Positions 1 to 8,870 of a stretch of 64,000 bases of DNA are shown here, in pieces. Location: positions 100,230 to 164,229 of the forward strand of contig JAFGIN010000089.1 of NCBI GenBank assembly GCA_016929595.1. Reading direction: 5' to 3'. Each line of letters begins with the position of its first letter. The first letter of the stretch is position 1. The stretch is from Chitinispirillaceae bacterium (GTDB lineage Bacteria > Fibrobacterota > Chitinivibrionia > Chitinivibrionales > Chitinispirillaceae). The notes beneath the pieces are model-generated. The model saw only the letters and a list, made by a program, of their open reading frames with translations. It was not told the DNA's origin and ran no database searches. The translations under genes were made by a program, and so were the position numbers.

Positions 1-306
1 CGATGGAATCTGAAAATGTGTTAACGAAACAACAACGGATAGAGAACTTGCTTGTATGCATCGAGAAGTGAGTTTTACGTCCCTGGCCACTATGTGGACG
101 AGGAGTGGCTTCAGGAAGCCTACCGAAGGACATGCAAGGACGGAGCAGTTGGAGTTGATGAAGTGACGGCAGCAGAATATGAAAGTAATCTGTCTGAAAA
201 TCTCAAATTATTACTAGTGCGGTTTAAAACGGGAAAATACTATGCATCACCTGTAAAGAGAGTGCATATTCCCAAAGACGTCAAGGGGAGTGCCATCCCT
301 CTGCAC
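1..306 (+). pseudogene. Group II intron-type reverse transcriptase remnant (N-terminal fragment, frameshifted)
   Basis: This is the decayed 5' end of an LtrA-like reverse transcriptase/maturase. The conserved N-terminal block is spread over three frames. An ATG at 3 gives a stretch ending near TKQQRIENLL in frame 3. A piece resembling EVSFTSLA follows in frame 2 around 65-90. From about 90 on, frame 1 reads HYVDEEWLQEAYRRT, then DGAVGVDEVTAAEYE and KRVHIPKDVKG. Full enzymes of this family continue with RPIGIP and the catalytic YADD motif; here homology stops near 300 and the sequence runs into the 3' end of the neighbouring dehydrogenase gene. Two frameshifts plus the 3' truncation make it non-functional. 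A 6-bp inverted repeat (88-93 within line 241, i.e. 288-293, and 303-308) sits at the break. The left end is cut by the window, so the original insertion boundaries are unknown. Confidence 0.8.
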
Positions 307-315
307 TCGTCACTC

Positions 316-1584
316 TTACTTCTTGTAAATCTCAACATTCTTCTTGCTCAAAACCTCCTTGATATCATAGATTATGCCATCTGGTTTCAGGTATGTACTG
401 AGGCTATTTTTACCAGAGGTGATGAACTGGCGGTGGTTAACAGCCAGGACGATTGCATCATAATACCCTGAAGCTGGAGTTTCGATAAGATCGATGTTGT
501 ATTCATGCCTGACTTCATCAGGGTACGCTGCTGGATCCCAGACATCGATATCGGGGCCAAACTCTCTGAGTTCATTTATGACATCAAGGACCCGCGAGTT
601 GCGGATATCGGGGCAGTTTTCTTTGAAGGTAATACCACAGATAAGCACCTTTGCTCCCATGACCTGCTTTTTCTGCCGTATGAGTTTTTTTATCAATTCA
701 CGGCCGTAATATCGTCCCATTGCATCATTGATTCTTCTTCCTGCGAGGATTAATTGGGGATGATGCCCGATCTCTTCTGCTTTGTAGGCAAGGTAATAAG
801 GGTCAACACCGATACAGTGGCCGCCGACCAGTCCGGGTTCGAATGGGAGGAAGTTCCACTTTGTTCGTGCTGCATCGAGTACGGCCCGTGTAGAAATTCC
901 TATTTTGTCAAATATGATTTTGAGTTCATTCATGAATGCGATATTAATATCACGCTGAGTGTTTTCAATGACTTTAGCCGCTTCAGCGACTTTTATCGAC
1001 TCGGCTTTATAAACGCCAGCTTGAACCGCTGTCCCATAGACATGTGCTACTTTCTCCAGTGTTTCTGCGGTATCGCCGGAAACAATTTTGGTGATTTTTG
1101 AGAAGGTATGTTCTTTATCACCGGGATTGATTCGTTCGGGAGAGTAGCCGACGAAAAAATCCTTTTTCCAGGTTAGCCCGGATTCCTTTTCAAGTACCGG
1201 AACACACTCGTCCTCAGTAACTCCGGGGTACACTGTCGATTCAAAGACAACGATGGTGCCTTTTCGAAGATTTTTCCCGACAGTTTGTGATGCCTTGACA
1301 ACTGGAGTGAGATCGGGGCGGTTATGGTCATCAACGGGGGTAGGTACGGCGATAATGATAAAATCTGATTCGGAGAGAGCTGCAGGATTGGAATGATAGG
1401 TAAGAGACGCGCGTTTGAGATCATCACCGGAAACTTCACCATTGGGGTCAGTACCACTTTCCAGGGTTTGAATTCTTTTTTCATTGATATCAAATCCGAT
1501 AGTTTTAAAATATTTTGACATCTCCACAGCCAGCGGAAGACCAACATACCCTAAGCCAACAACAGCAACGTTAAATTCGCTCAT
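316..1584 (-). CDS. UDP-N-acetyl-hexosamine 6-dehydrogenase (WbpO/TviB type)
   Basis: A 422-residue nucleotide-sugar dehydrogenase. The family oxidises C6 of a UDP-HexNAc to the uronic acid with two NAD+, in the cytoplasm, to feed surface-polysaccharide synthesis. Visible: the Rossmann loop VGLGYVGLPLA (residues 9-19), the FDIN acidic stretch (31-34), VPTPVD (80-85), ESTVYPG (115-121), GYSPERINPGDK, and the catalytic cysteine in GGHCIGVDPYYL (Cys257). The ESTVYPG/SPERINPGDK/ENTQRD combination fits the WbpO/TviB (UDP-GalNAc/GlcNAc dehydrogenase) branch better than UDP-glucose dehydrogenase; the exact substrate cannot be read from sequence. It shares its strand with the glycosyltransferase upstream, so the pair may serve one polysaccharide pathway. 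Length is normal and the ATG start matches the family N-terminus. Confidence 0.9.
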   Translation of the reverse strand: MSEFNVAVVGLGYVGLPLAVEMSKYFKTIGFDINEKRIQTLESGTDPNGEVSGDDLKRASLTYHSNPAALSESDFIIIAVPTPVDDHNRPDLTPVVKASQTVGKNLRKGTIVVFESTVYPGVTEDECVPVLEKESGLTWKKDFFVGYSPERINPGDKEHTFSKITKIVSGDTAETLEKVAHVYGTAVQAGVYKAESIKVAEAAKVIENTQRDINIAFMNELKIIFDKIGISTRAVLDAARTKWNFLPFEPGLVGGHCIGVDPYYLAYKAEEIGHHPQLILAGRRINDAMGRYYGRELIKKLIRQKKQVMGAKVLICGITFKENCPDIRNSRVLDVINELREFGPDIDVWDPAAYPDEVRHEYNIDLIETPASGYYDAIVLAVNHRQFITSGKNSLSTYLKPDGIIYDIKEVLSKKNVEIYKK

Positions 1585-1662
1585 AAACCCTCAGTTGAAT
1601 TGTGTGTGTTATTACAAAAAACGATAATTCATAAAAATAGTACATGCGTAGCGTTAAAGTTA

Positions 1663-1719
1663 GAAGTGTGAAGTGAGAAATGTGAAAGTTTGAAGTGAGA
1701 AGAGTGAACTGTGAAATGA
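1663..1719. repeat. Degenerate heptamer repeat (GAAGTGA-like)
   Basis: Between the dehydrogenase and the glycosyltransferase the sequence runs as consecutive 7-nt words beginning with GAA: GAAGTGT, GAAGTGA, GAAATGT, one 8-nt unit, GAAGTGA, GAAGAGT, GAACTGT, GAAATGA. Coding potential is absent. The same periodicity recurs at 5033-5123. Confidence 0.7.
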
Positions 1720-1736
1720 AGAAAGACTCGGTGCTC

Positions 1737-2855
1737 TCAATTTTGCGCCTTCCTCCTTCCTCCTTCCGGAAACACCAGCCACTTTCTGCCGGTAAAATTG
1801 AGCATCAAGCCTATGCTGCTGGCAAAAATTTTAGCCAATGTGGGGGGATAATCGCTAAAAATGAAAAAATGTGTTGAGAAATAGTCAAAAGCTCCAACAA
1901 TAAAGACCACAAAGAAAAAAACGATGACTTCAAAGCGTGAATTCCAGCGTGCTTTGTGCCTGAACATGATCCAGATGCATAACAGATAGTTAAAAATTGC
2001 TGCAAGAATGAATGCTGTACCGGTTTTAACCGGCAGTGGTATCTGAAGTGGTTCGAGAACAATAAAAATGCCAAGATTCAGAATGGCTGCAGAGCCTCCA
2101 ATGAACAGGTAGAAAAACAGTTGAACTGGCCATGGGGCCTGGTGGAGGTTGTATTTGAGGATGCAATAGAGAGCGCGCCACCCATCTTTTGCATTGATTT
2201 TTTTCCCTTCAGCATACGATCTTCCATAGTAGGAGATACCGATTTCAAAAATACGAAGCTTTTTATGTGCAACCTTTGCAATGACTTCAGGTTCAAATCC
2301 AAAGCGTTTTTCTTTGAGATCCAATGATTGAATGACATCCCGTCTGAACACTTTATAACAGGTTTCCATATCGGAAAGGTTCAGGTCGGTGAGCATATTG
2401 GAGATGGTGGTAAGCAGTTTATTGCCTAACGAATGCCAGAAATTGAGTATTCGCCGGGTACCGGAAGAAAGGAATCGGGAACCGATCACAACATCGGCTT
2501 TGTTATGGATCAGAGGACCTAACAGCTTTTTCAGATCGCAGGGATCATATTCAAGGTCAGCATCCTGAATTGCGACAAAATCACCAGTAGCCTGTGCAAT
2601 GCCAGTGTGTAAAGCTGCACCTTTTCCCTGATTTTTATTGTGAGAAAAAACTCTCATTTCGGGGTATGTACGGCTGAGCGATTCAGCAAGTTTTGCACTC
2701 TGGTCCGTTGAATGATCATCAACGACAATGATTTCGACGGAAAGGTGCTGATCCTGAATCTCCAATACACGCTGGACCAGTTTTTCAAGAGTATGCTCTT
2801 CATTATAGCAGGGTATAATTACGCTCAGGCATGTTTTTTTTCTTATTTCACTCAT
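1737..2855 (-). CDS. Glycosyltransferase family 2 with C-terminal GtrA-like membrane domain
   Basis: An N-terminal GT2 domain (about residues 8-230) carries SVIIPCYNEE, the VVDDHSTD nucleotide-binding turn and the DAD metal site (98-100), resembling dolichyl-phosphate mannose synthase/DPM1-type enzymes that charge a polyprenyl phosphate with sugar. The C-terminal third (about 235-365) has four hydrophobic helices of the GtrA family, proposed to flip or present the lipid-linked sugar. The fusion is common in bacteria and would sit in the inner membrane. The frame is open to a TTG at 2891, but the ATG at 2855 puts the GT2 fold at the usual position and was chosen; no strong ribosome-binding site is seen for either. 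It is divergent from the prsK-like gene across about 50 bp. Confidence 0.87.
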   Translation of the reverse strand: MSEIRKKTCLSVIIPCYNEEHTLEKLVQRVLEIQDQHLSVEIIVVDDHSTDQSAKLAESLSRTYPEMRVFSHNKNQGKGAALHTGIAQATGDFVAIQDADLEYDPCDLKKLLGPLIHNKADVVIGSRFLSSGTRRILNFWHSLGNKLLTTISNMLTDLNLSDMETCYKVFRRDVIQSLDLKEKRFGFEPEVIAKVAHKKLRIFEIGISYYGRSYAEGKKINAKDGWRALYCILKYNLHQAPWPVQLFFYLFIGGSAAILNLGIFIVLEPLQIPLPVKTGTAFILAAIFNYLLCIWIMFRHKARWNSRFEVIVFFFVVFIVGAFDYFSTHFFIFSDYPPTLAKIFASSIGLMLNFTGRKWLVFPEGGRRKAQN

Positions 2856-2906
2856 TACTAAAAAGTATATATATTCAATGAATAAGTACAAGGGTTAAAT
2901 TATACT

Positions 2907-5030
2907 ATGTCACCACAGATTTTTTCTATTATTTCCATCATCCTCAACAGTATCCTTTGCATCGCAATCCTGTTTCGTCAATATCGGCAGGAGTTTACCA
3001 TTCCATTATTTATGATTGCAGTGGTCCTGCCACTTTCCCCTTTGGCAGGCGTTCATGCTCTGACTACTGGTGCAAGTATTCACTGGATGATGGTGCTGTT
3101 TTGTGCTGGAACAGTTTTGCTGGTCGATATTTCCAATAAATTCATGCGAAAAAATATTGGATCGATCAGTGTGGCCCGGATGCGGATCTCATCATCATGG
3201 CTCATGTACGCATTGGGAGTTTTTGCCGTAATAACAGGTTTCCTGGCGCCCTGGGAGTACGTAATTTTAGAATCTGATGTGCTTCTTTTGAATGCCGGTA
3301 TATTTGAGCACTTCCATTTTATTTTCCTTATCGGTTTTTCGGTGTACGGATTGTATGTAATTGAATCGACATACCGTTTTGCCAGAGAATATCAGCGAAA
3401 AGTGGGGCGACTCTGTTTTTTCTCATTTATTGTACTTTTTGGTTTTAATATTTTGTTTGTAGGAAAAACTCTTCTGTATCGAACGGTCGATCTGCCCTGG
3501 GTTTTAACATCATTGTCAATTTATGGTATTATCTATCCGATTCTGCTTCTTGGTTTTTTCCGTTATCGGCTTGGTATCGAGAATGTTTCAGTAGACAGAA
3601 ATGCGGTGTATACTTCCATCGTTTTTACCTTGTGCGGCGTGATTTTCATTGGAGTGGGGATTTTTGCGTATATTTTTCGTTTTTTTCATATTGACGTAAA
3701 GTATTTCGAAAAGTCGCTTATTATCGTTTCATTTATAGCGCTGGTGATTATCACTGTAAGTTCCGGAGGGATGCGACGGAGGATAACTGAATTTGTAAAT
3801 ACACGGTTTTATCGAAGTAAATACGACTACAGGGAACAGTTTTTTTATCTCTATAAGACATACGTTACCGGGACCAGTCTCGATGAGTCTTTGACAAGTA
3901 TGGTTGAAAATATGAAATACGCCGTTGCAGCTGTAGATGCATTTGTATTTCTGAAAAGTGCTCACAACAATTCTTATGTAATGCACCGTAATCCGGAATA
4001 CTCGACAGCTGAGCGTCTGGTGATATCGGGCAATGAAATTCCGGATTCAGTGTTCTTTGCTGATTGCGGTCCGCTTTATTTACAAGATGACAAAGATGAT
4101 GAACGTGGAGAACTTTTCCGCTCACTCAATATACCGGTGGTGAAAAAGTTGTCTCCATCAGTAATATTTCCTATATCCAATGATGGAAAACTACTGGGTT
4201 TATTGATGATTAAGCTGGGTGATGGCAGGGGGCTGGATCAGGAAGATGTCGCACTTATCAATGTGTTTACCCATTCGATCGGTACTGTCTTTTACAGGAA
4301 TATTCTTGCAAACGAAAAAATCGAACACCAGCAGTTTCAATCGTTTCATCAGGTCGTATCATTTGTGATCCACGATATAAAGAATCAGATTGCAACATTG
4401 TCACTTCTGGCAAGGAATGCCTCAGAGTATATTGGAGACCAGGATTTTCAGACGAGTCTTATCAGGTCGATAAAAAACAGTGCCGAAAACCTGACATCAT
4501 TGGTGACAAAGCTTACCGAACAGCGCAATGCTGCTAAAATAAAAATTGACGAAACCACGCTTATTCCAATTGTTGAAGCCGCTCTGGAGCAATGTAATCT
4601 GAATTTACTTCAGGAAATAGATTTCCAATGGGTGCTCAAAGAGGAGTGTGCAATAACAGTCGATCCCGATGTCTTGAAGAGCGTTGTTTTCAATATTCTG
4701 AAAAATGCGGTCGAAGCGATGTCATCAAAGGGAAGACTGGTATTGTTTTCTGGAAAGGTTACCTCATTTCAATCGGAGCAGCTTGAACGATTTGGTCTTG
4801 CTAAAGGTGAACTCACCGGGGGAAAGTCGATTGTGATAATCGAGGACAGTGGTTCCGGGATGAGTCAGGAATTTATAGACAATAGTTTATTCAAACCATT
4901 TGTTTCGACAAAAGATAAAGGCATGGGAATCGGTCTGTACCAGTGCAAGGTTTTGGTTGAAAGAATGGGAGGAAAGATCTATTGTTATTCAAAACCGGGA
5001 GAAGGGACTGCGTTTTGTGTGATGGTGTGA
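2907..5030 (+). CDS. prsK: PrsK-type membrane sensor histidine kinase
   Basis: A 707-residue sensor kinase. Residues 1-290 hold seven or eight hydrophobic helices. A GAF-like region follows (about 310-465). The kinase core has the phosphoacceptor His489 in SFVIHDIKNQIATLSLL, the N box NILKNAVEA (596-604), and ATP-binding loops DSGSGM (647-652) and GMGIGLY (672-678). The HDIKNQIATLSLL form of the H box and the overall architecture match PrsK, the kinase of the XrtA/PEP-CTERM exopolysaccharide-sorting system. The prsR-like regulator follows on the same strand. No exosortase or PEP-CTERM protein is present in the window, so the controlled regulon is unknown. The ATG start overlaps the divergent promoter region of the glycosyltransferase gene. 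Confidence 0.85.
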   Translation: MSPQIFSIISIILNSILCIAILFRQYRQEFTIPLFMIAVVLPLSPLAGVHALTTGASIHWMMVLFCAGTVLLVDISNKFMRKNIGSISVARMRISSSWLMYALGVFAVITGFLAPWEYVILESDVLLLNAGIFEHFHFIFLIGFSVYGLYVIESTYRFAREYQRKVGRLCFFSFIVLFGFNILFVGKTLLYRTVDLPWVLTSLSIYGIIYPILLLGFFRYRLGIENVSVDRNAVYTSIVFTLCGVIFIGVGIFAYIFRFFHIDVKYFEKSLIIVSFIALVIITVSSGGMRRRITEFVNTRFYRSKYDYREQFFYLYKTYVTGTSLDESLTSMVENMKYAVAAVDAFVFLKSAHNNSYVMHRNPEYSTAERLVISGNEIPDSVFFADCGPLYLQDDKDDERGELFRSLNIPVVKKLSPSVIFPISNDGKLLGLLMIKLGDGRGLDQEDVALINVFTHSIGTVFYRNILANEKIEHQQFQSFHQVVSFVIHDIKNQIATLSLLARNASEYIGDQDFQTSLIRSIKNSAENLTSLVTKLTEQRNAAKIKIDETTLIPIVEAALEQCNLNLLQEIDFQWVLKEECAITVDPDVLKSVVFNILKNAVEAMSSKGRLVLFSGKVTSFQSEQLERFGLAKGELTGGKSIVIIEDSGSGMSQEFIDNSLFKPFVSTKDKGMGIGLYQCKVLVERMGGKIYCYSKPGEGTAFCVMV

Positions 5031-5032
5031 GG

Positions 5033-5123
5033 GAAGGATGAAGAATGAAGAATGAAGGATGAAGGATGAAGAATGAAGAATGAAGGATGAAGGATGAAGG
5101 ATGAAGGATGAAGGATGAAGGAT
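5033..5123. repeat. Heptanucleotide tandem repeat, 13 copies of GAAGRAT
   Basis: Thirteen consecutive 7-nt units of GAAGGAT or GAAGAAT, with no gaps, start 3 nt after the kinase stop codon. The unit is not a multiple of three, so all frames read a low-complexity peptide and it is not a gene. The two variants occur as an ordered pattern rather than at random, which suggests expansion of longer blocks. Confidence 0.95.
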
Positions 5124-5158
5124 GAATTGAGAACAGCCGAGGTTTTTCTTCATTTCGC

Positions 5159-5179
5159 TCTTCACTCTTCACTCTTCAA
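5159..5179. repeat. Short inverted heptamer array (TCTTCAC x3)
   Basis: Two exact TCTTCAC copies and a third with one change. Read on the minus strand they are GTGAAGA, i.e. the same purine-rich heptamer theme as 5033-5123 in opposite orientation, so the two arrays could form an imperfect stem. The rest of 5124-5329 holds no gene and presumably carries the promoter and leader of the next gene. Confidence 0.6.
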
Positions 5180-5329
5180 AAGACCCGCTTCTTTCTTTGC
5201 TGACAGTGCATGACGGAAGTACTGTGAAAAAAAAGAGGTCCGTTTGAAAGTTCATAATAGCTGGGCAAGGAATAGTAATATATTATAGAGGGTAATTGCT
5301 GAAAAGTTAGCATTAAAGGTTGCAGATCT

Positions 5330-6688
5330 ATGGCAAAAATTCTTGTAGTGGAAGATAATATCGATCTTCGTGAAAATATGAAATGGGCACTTAAGGGAGA
5401 ATATGAGGTGTCTGAAGCTGGTTCATCACACGAGTGCATGGAGGTCTTTTCAAGGACCAGACCCGATGTGGTTTGTCTTGACATGGGATTGGATAATGTG
5501 CCGGAGAAGGGGCTTGAGCTGATAAATGAGATCCTCCTTAAAGACAGAAGTGCTAAGATTATCGTGATTACCGCCAATTCCCGCCAGTCTCTTGGTACTG
5601 ATGCCGTAAGGATGGGGGCATTTGATTATTTTACCAAGCCGATTGACATTGTAAATCTGAAAGTGATTATCGAGCGGGCTTTGAGAATTCATGGATTTGA
5701 AAAGGAACAGAATGATCAGAGCGTGGAGATTTCGGTAAAAAGTGATTCGAAGTTTCAGGTGATCGGGAACAGTCCGGCGATGAAGTCTATTTTTGAGTTG
5801 ATTCAGAAGCTTGCAAATACCGATGTGAGTGTACTGATCACTGGAGAGAGTGGGACTGGTAAGGAACTCTGCGCGCGTGCAATTCATTACAATAGTAAAC
5901 GAAATGTTCACAATTTTGTTCCAATCAACTGTGGTGCCATCCCCGAAAATCTGATTGAATCGGAGTTGTTCGGGTATGAAAAAGGTGCCTTTACCGGGGC
6001 GAATACCGATAAGGAAGGGTTGATAGAATCGGCTGATGGTGGCACACTTCTACTTGATGAAATAGGAGAGATGCCGAAGAATCTTCAGGTTAAATTGCTG
6101 AGGTTTCTTCAGGACCAACAGATCCAGCGTGTGGGTGGAACGAGTTTTAAAAAGGTAGACGTACGGATTATCGCTGCGACAAACCGTAAAAATCTTGATG
6201 GTGATGATTCAAGTTTACGAAGTGATCTCTATTACCGCCTGAGCGAATTTCAGATCGATCTTCCATCGTTGCGCGAGCGGGATCGAGACGTACTATTAAT
6301 TGCCAATTCGATCATCGAACGTAACCGGATAAAATTTGGAGCTGCAAAATTACAATTGAGTGCCCGGGCCGAAAATGCATTATTGGGTTATTCCTGGCCG
6401 GGAAATGTACGTGAACTTGAAAATAAACTTAGCAGGGCTGCAATTACTTGCGCTAATCAGGTTATCGAACCGGAAGATTTAAAACTCCCGGATGGAAATC
6501 ATTACTCCGAGCTCAGCTATAAAGAGGCCCGCCAGTCATTCGAAAAGGAATATTTACAGGCTCTTCTGGAAAAGAACCATTTTAATATTTCCGAAACTGC
6601 AACTGCAGCCGGGATCAGTCGTCCTACTTTATACGATATGATGAAAAAGGTGAATATTCAATTGCAGAAGGATATTAAGGTAAAGTAG
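5330..6688 (+). CDS. prsR: PrsR-type sigma-54-dependent response regulator
   Basis: A 452-residue NtrC-family activator. Receiver domain (about 1-118) has phosphoacceptor Asp51 in [10 protein letters not shown], Thr in IVITAN and Lys in FTKP. The AAA+ domain (about 140-375) has Walker A GESGTGKE, the sigma-54 contact loop GAFTGA, Walker [10 protein letters not shown] and the arginine-finger region. The C-terminal Fis-type helix-turn-helix is [18 protein letters not shown]. The receiver, with the spacing [16 protein letters not shown], is typical of PEP-CTERM-box regulators (PrsR). It should activate sigma-54 promoters after phosphorylation by the upstream kinase; the kinase stop and this start are 299 nt apart, filled by heptamer repeats, so they may not be strictly co-transcribed. 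Confidence 0.88.
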   Translation: MAKILVVEDNIDLRENMKWALKGEYEVSEAGSSHECMEVFSRTRPDVVCLDMGLDNVPEKGLELINEILLKDRSAKIIVITANSRQSLGTDAVRMGAFDYFTKPIDIVNLKVIIERALRIHGFEKEQNDQSVEISVKSDSKFQVIGNSPAMKSIFELIQKLANTDVSVLITGESGTGKELCARAIHYNSKRNVHNFVPINCGAIPENLIESELFGYEKGAFTGANTDKEGLIESADGGTLLLDEIGEMPKNLQVKLLRFLQDQQIQRVGGTSFKKVDVRIIAATNRKNLDGDDSSLRSDLYYRLSEFQIDLPSLRERDRDVLLIANSIIERNRIKFGAAKLQLSARAENALLGYSWPGNVRELENKLSRAAITCANQVIEPEDLKLPDGNHYSELSYKEARQSFEKEYLQALLEKNHFNISETATAAGISRPTLYDMMKKVNIQLQKDIKVK

Positions 6689-6840
6689 TGGATGGGGCCG
6701 AATGTAATGGGGAATTGCCTGCATTGGGGACTTTTGAAATATCTGCGGGAGTAATTTTTTTTTCGTAAAACTCTACTGTTTAACGATTTATGATTTATGT
6801 TAAACCAGTTGGATAAAAAATTGCTCAATTTTTGGTGATG

Positions 6841-6862
6841 CCAGGCACAATGTTTAGCCTGG
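6841..6862. promoter_or_regulatory. Inverted repeat CCAGGC-N10-GCCTGG upstream of SDR gene
   Basis: A perfect 6-bp inverted repeat with a 10-nt spacer lies 44 nt before the ATG of the dehydrogenase gene. It could be an operator or a leader hairpin; there is no T-tract, so a terminator is unlikely. The spacing does not fit a sigma-54 -24/-12 element. Confidence 0.35.
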
Positions 6863-6905
6863 ATATATCATGAAATGTTGCTATTTATTTCGGTGAGGAT
6901 AAATT

Positions 6906-7688
6906 ATGGATCTTCTCGGAAAAGTTGTAATCATTACAGGCGCGTCCACAGGAATCGGAGCTGCTGCAGCGGAGGCTTTTGCAGAAAAAGGAGCGAATGT
7001 AGTACTTTCATCAAGAAATGAAGATGTTCTAAACCAGACGGCTCAAAGAATTGTAAAGAAAACTACTCTGGCTGTTCCTGCAGATGTTAGCAGAAGGGAG
7101 GATGTTGCACGGTTGGTAACAGCAACAGTAAATCGCTTCGGGACAATCGATGTCTTAATAAACAATGCAGGTTTGGGGTTGGTAGCTGAAATAGAACAAA
7201 TTTGTGACAAAGATGTTGAAACTGTTTTTGCTGTCAATGTGCTCGGGCCGCTGTACTGTTTACAGCAGGTTGTTCCGGTGATGAGATCTGGCGGCGGTGG
7301 TATTATCGTGAATGTATCATCCAAGATAACATCGATCGCTACAACCGGAAGCGGGGGATATCGTGCGTCAAAATGTGCGTTGAATGCACTCAGTGATGCT
7401 GCCAGGCTGGAATTGCGCGAGTCAAATATACGGGTGGTTACTGTTTTACCGGGATTGACATCGACAGATTTTTTCGCACACTGTTGTGGATTACGTGAAA
7501 AAAAAGGAACTGTTGTTGCAGAGCGAAAGAGGGGGCGATCTCCGCAGTTTGTCGCTTCACGGATAGTTCATGCTGTAGAACGTGAACCGCGTGTCGTTTA
7601 TATGAATCCTTTATCTATGATAACAGCGTTGATTTCTCAGGTTTTTCCAGCAGTGGCGGAGAGGCTTGTTATGGCTAAATCACGTTAA
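6906..7688 (+). CDS. Short-chain dehydrogenase/reductase (SDR family)
   Basis: A 260-residue classical SDR, an NAD(P)-dependent oxidoreductase of the cytoplasm. Cofactor loop TGASTGIG (11-18), DV at 61-62, NNAG (87-90), catalytic Ser140, Tyr153 and Lys157 (YRASK) are all present. Arg38 after the second beta strand (SSRNE) suggests NADP(H) preference. The substrate cannot be inferred. The tail (about 230-260) is hydrophobic, ending ISQVFPAVAERLV, so weak membrane association is possible. It is convergent with the ferritin/VIT gene, only 9 nt away. The start is supported by GGTGAGGAT a few bases upstream. Confidence 0.88.
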   Translation: MDLLGKVVIITGASTGIGAAAAEAFAEKGANVVLSSRNEDVLNQTAQRIVKKTTLAVPADVSRREDVARLVTATVNRFGTIDVLINNAGLGLVAEIEQICDKDVETVFAVNVLGPLYCLQQVVPVMRSGGGGIIVNVSSKITSIATTGSGGYRASKCALNALSDAARLELRESNIRVVTVLPGLTSTDFFAHCCGLREKKGTVVAERKRGRSPQFVASRIVHAVEREPRVVYMNPLSMITALISQVFPAVAERLVMAKSR

Positions 7689-7697
7689 AATATATAC

Positions 7698-8564
7698 TCA
7701 GATCTCAATATTCCAGAACTTTCTGATTAAATAACCGATGATAAAAGTAATTGATGCCACGCCAAGGCTGATTCCAGCCATTTCAAAGAAACGCTTTGAA
7801 AATGAAATATCCGTAGCTACAGAGACATAAAATGTAAAAAAAGTGATGACCAGAAGTGCTATTGTTAAGGTTAGTGCCAGGGCTGTTAATGGTTGCGCAA
7901 TAAAGATGAACGGCAGGATCAATACTATAACAGTTACTATATAGGCAATACCTGTGTAAACGGATGCTTTAAGGGGACTTTTACCGTTGTTTTCCGATTT
8001 GGTGGACAGGTATTCAGAAGCTGCCATGGAGAGTGAGGCTGAGATGCCGGTAATCATTCCCGTAAGTGCAACCATCTTTGCGTTTTGAAGTGCAAGCGAT
8101 AAGCCTGCCAGTGCTCCGGTTAATTCAACAATGGCATCATTGAGCCCTAGTACAATTGAGCCCACATAGTCCAGCCGTTCTTCGCTGATCAGCCCTATGA
8201 GATTCTTTTCATGCTCGCATTCTTCTGCCTCAATAACTGCAGCTTCAGGAATTTCACGAGGAATTTTCTGATAAATTTTCACTGCTTTTTTCTCGTTACG
8301 TTTCATGAGTTTAATACCAAAGGTGACACCCAGTAAAACTGAGATCATGTAGTATATCCAGATCTTAAATGCTGATGGGTTTACTTTTGCACCAGTGTAC
8401 TTTTCCCAGACCCTGAAATGCTTCAGTTCTTCAGATGCGATCTTTTCAAGTATCGTGCGATTTGATGCATTTTTTTCAAACCGTGAAAGTTTTGTATAAA
8501 TGTGGTATTCTGTTATTTCTGTATGTTGGGTTTTTAAAAGGGTCTGCAGTGTTTTTTTTTTCAT
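7698..8564 (-). CDS. Ferritin-like domain fused to VIT1/CCC1 metal transporter
   Basis: The N-terminal half (about residues 5-90) is a ferritin/rubrerythrin-like helical domain with the metal-ligand pattern HTEITEYHIY and SEELKHFRVWE. The C-terminal half has the VIT1/CCC1 signature GLNDAIVELTGALAGL and MAASEYLSTKSE, followed by hydrophobic helices. This architecture is known from bacterial iron (Fe/Mn) exporters or detoxifiers of the inner membrane. The frame is open upstream to an ATG at 8723, which would add 53 residues that match nothing in the family; the ATG at 8564 preceded by AGGGAC gives the usual length and was chosen. It is convergent with the SDR gene. Confidence 0.85.
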   Translation of the reverse strand: MKKKTLQTLLKTQHTEITEYHIYTKLSRFEKNASNRTILEKIASEELKHFRVWEKYTGAKVNPSAFKIWIYYMISVLLGVTFGIKLMKRNEKKAVKIYQKIPREIPEAAVIEAEECEHEKNLIGLISEERLDYVGSIVLGLNDAIVELTGALAGLSLALQNAKMVALTGMITGISASLSMAASEYLSTKSENNGKSPLKASVYTGIAYIVTVIVLILPFIFIAQPLTALALTLTIALLVITFFTFYVSVATDISFSKRFFEMAGISLGVASITFIIGYLIRKFWNIEI

Positions 8565-8870
8565 ACATGTGTCCCTGTCGGAGAATGAACCGGTGATCGG
8601 GGAAACAACCTTGGAAATTGCGATAAGGGACTCAAGACATACCTGCAAAGTTAATGCCTCAGCGATCTCATTTTTCTCTATATAGTTCTTTAAGCCAGGT
8701 GAATGCCGGGCTGAAGAGCTCATCAGATCGGTCCCATTACGCCAGGTACTGCTGTGTTATAACCCCTGCGGGTGATACCAGCGATTTTCGGGTGGAACTT
8801 TGTAAACTGTAGAAATGATGATGCCCAGAAAAATGTATAGCGGCATGTAGAAAAAGTATATTTGTATACT
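8565..8870. other. Intergenic region, divergent upstream region
   Basis: About 300 bases between the VIT gene and the divergent secreted-protein gene. It contains the possible 53-codon extension of the VIT frame (8565-8723) and otherwise no recognisable gene, RNA or repeat. Confidence 0.5.

Noticed and set aside
4891..5172. Minus-strand open frame over the heptamer repeat
   Set aside because: It is a reading of the 7-nt tandem repeat (serine, phenylalanine, isoleucine and histidine pattern) and overlaps the kinase gene; it has no ribosome-binding site and no family.
6841..6862. Sigma-54 promoter upstream of the SDR gene
   Set aside because: AGGCAC..GC resembles the -24/-12 pattern, but the spacing and the TTGC element do not fit; it is better explained as an inverted repeat.
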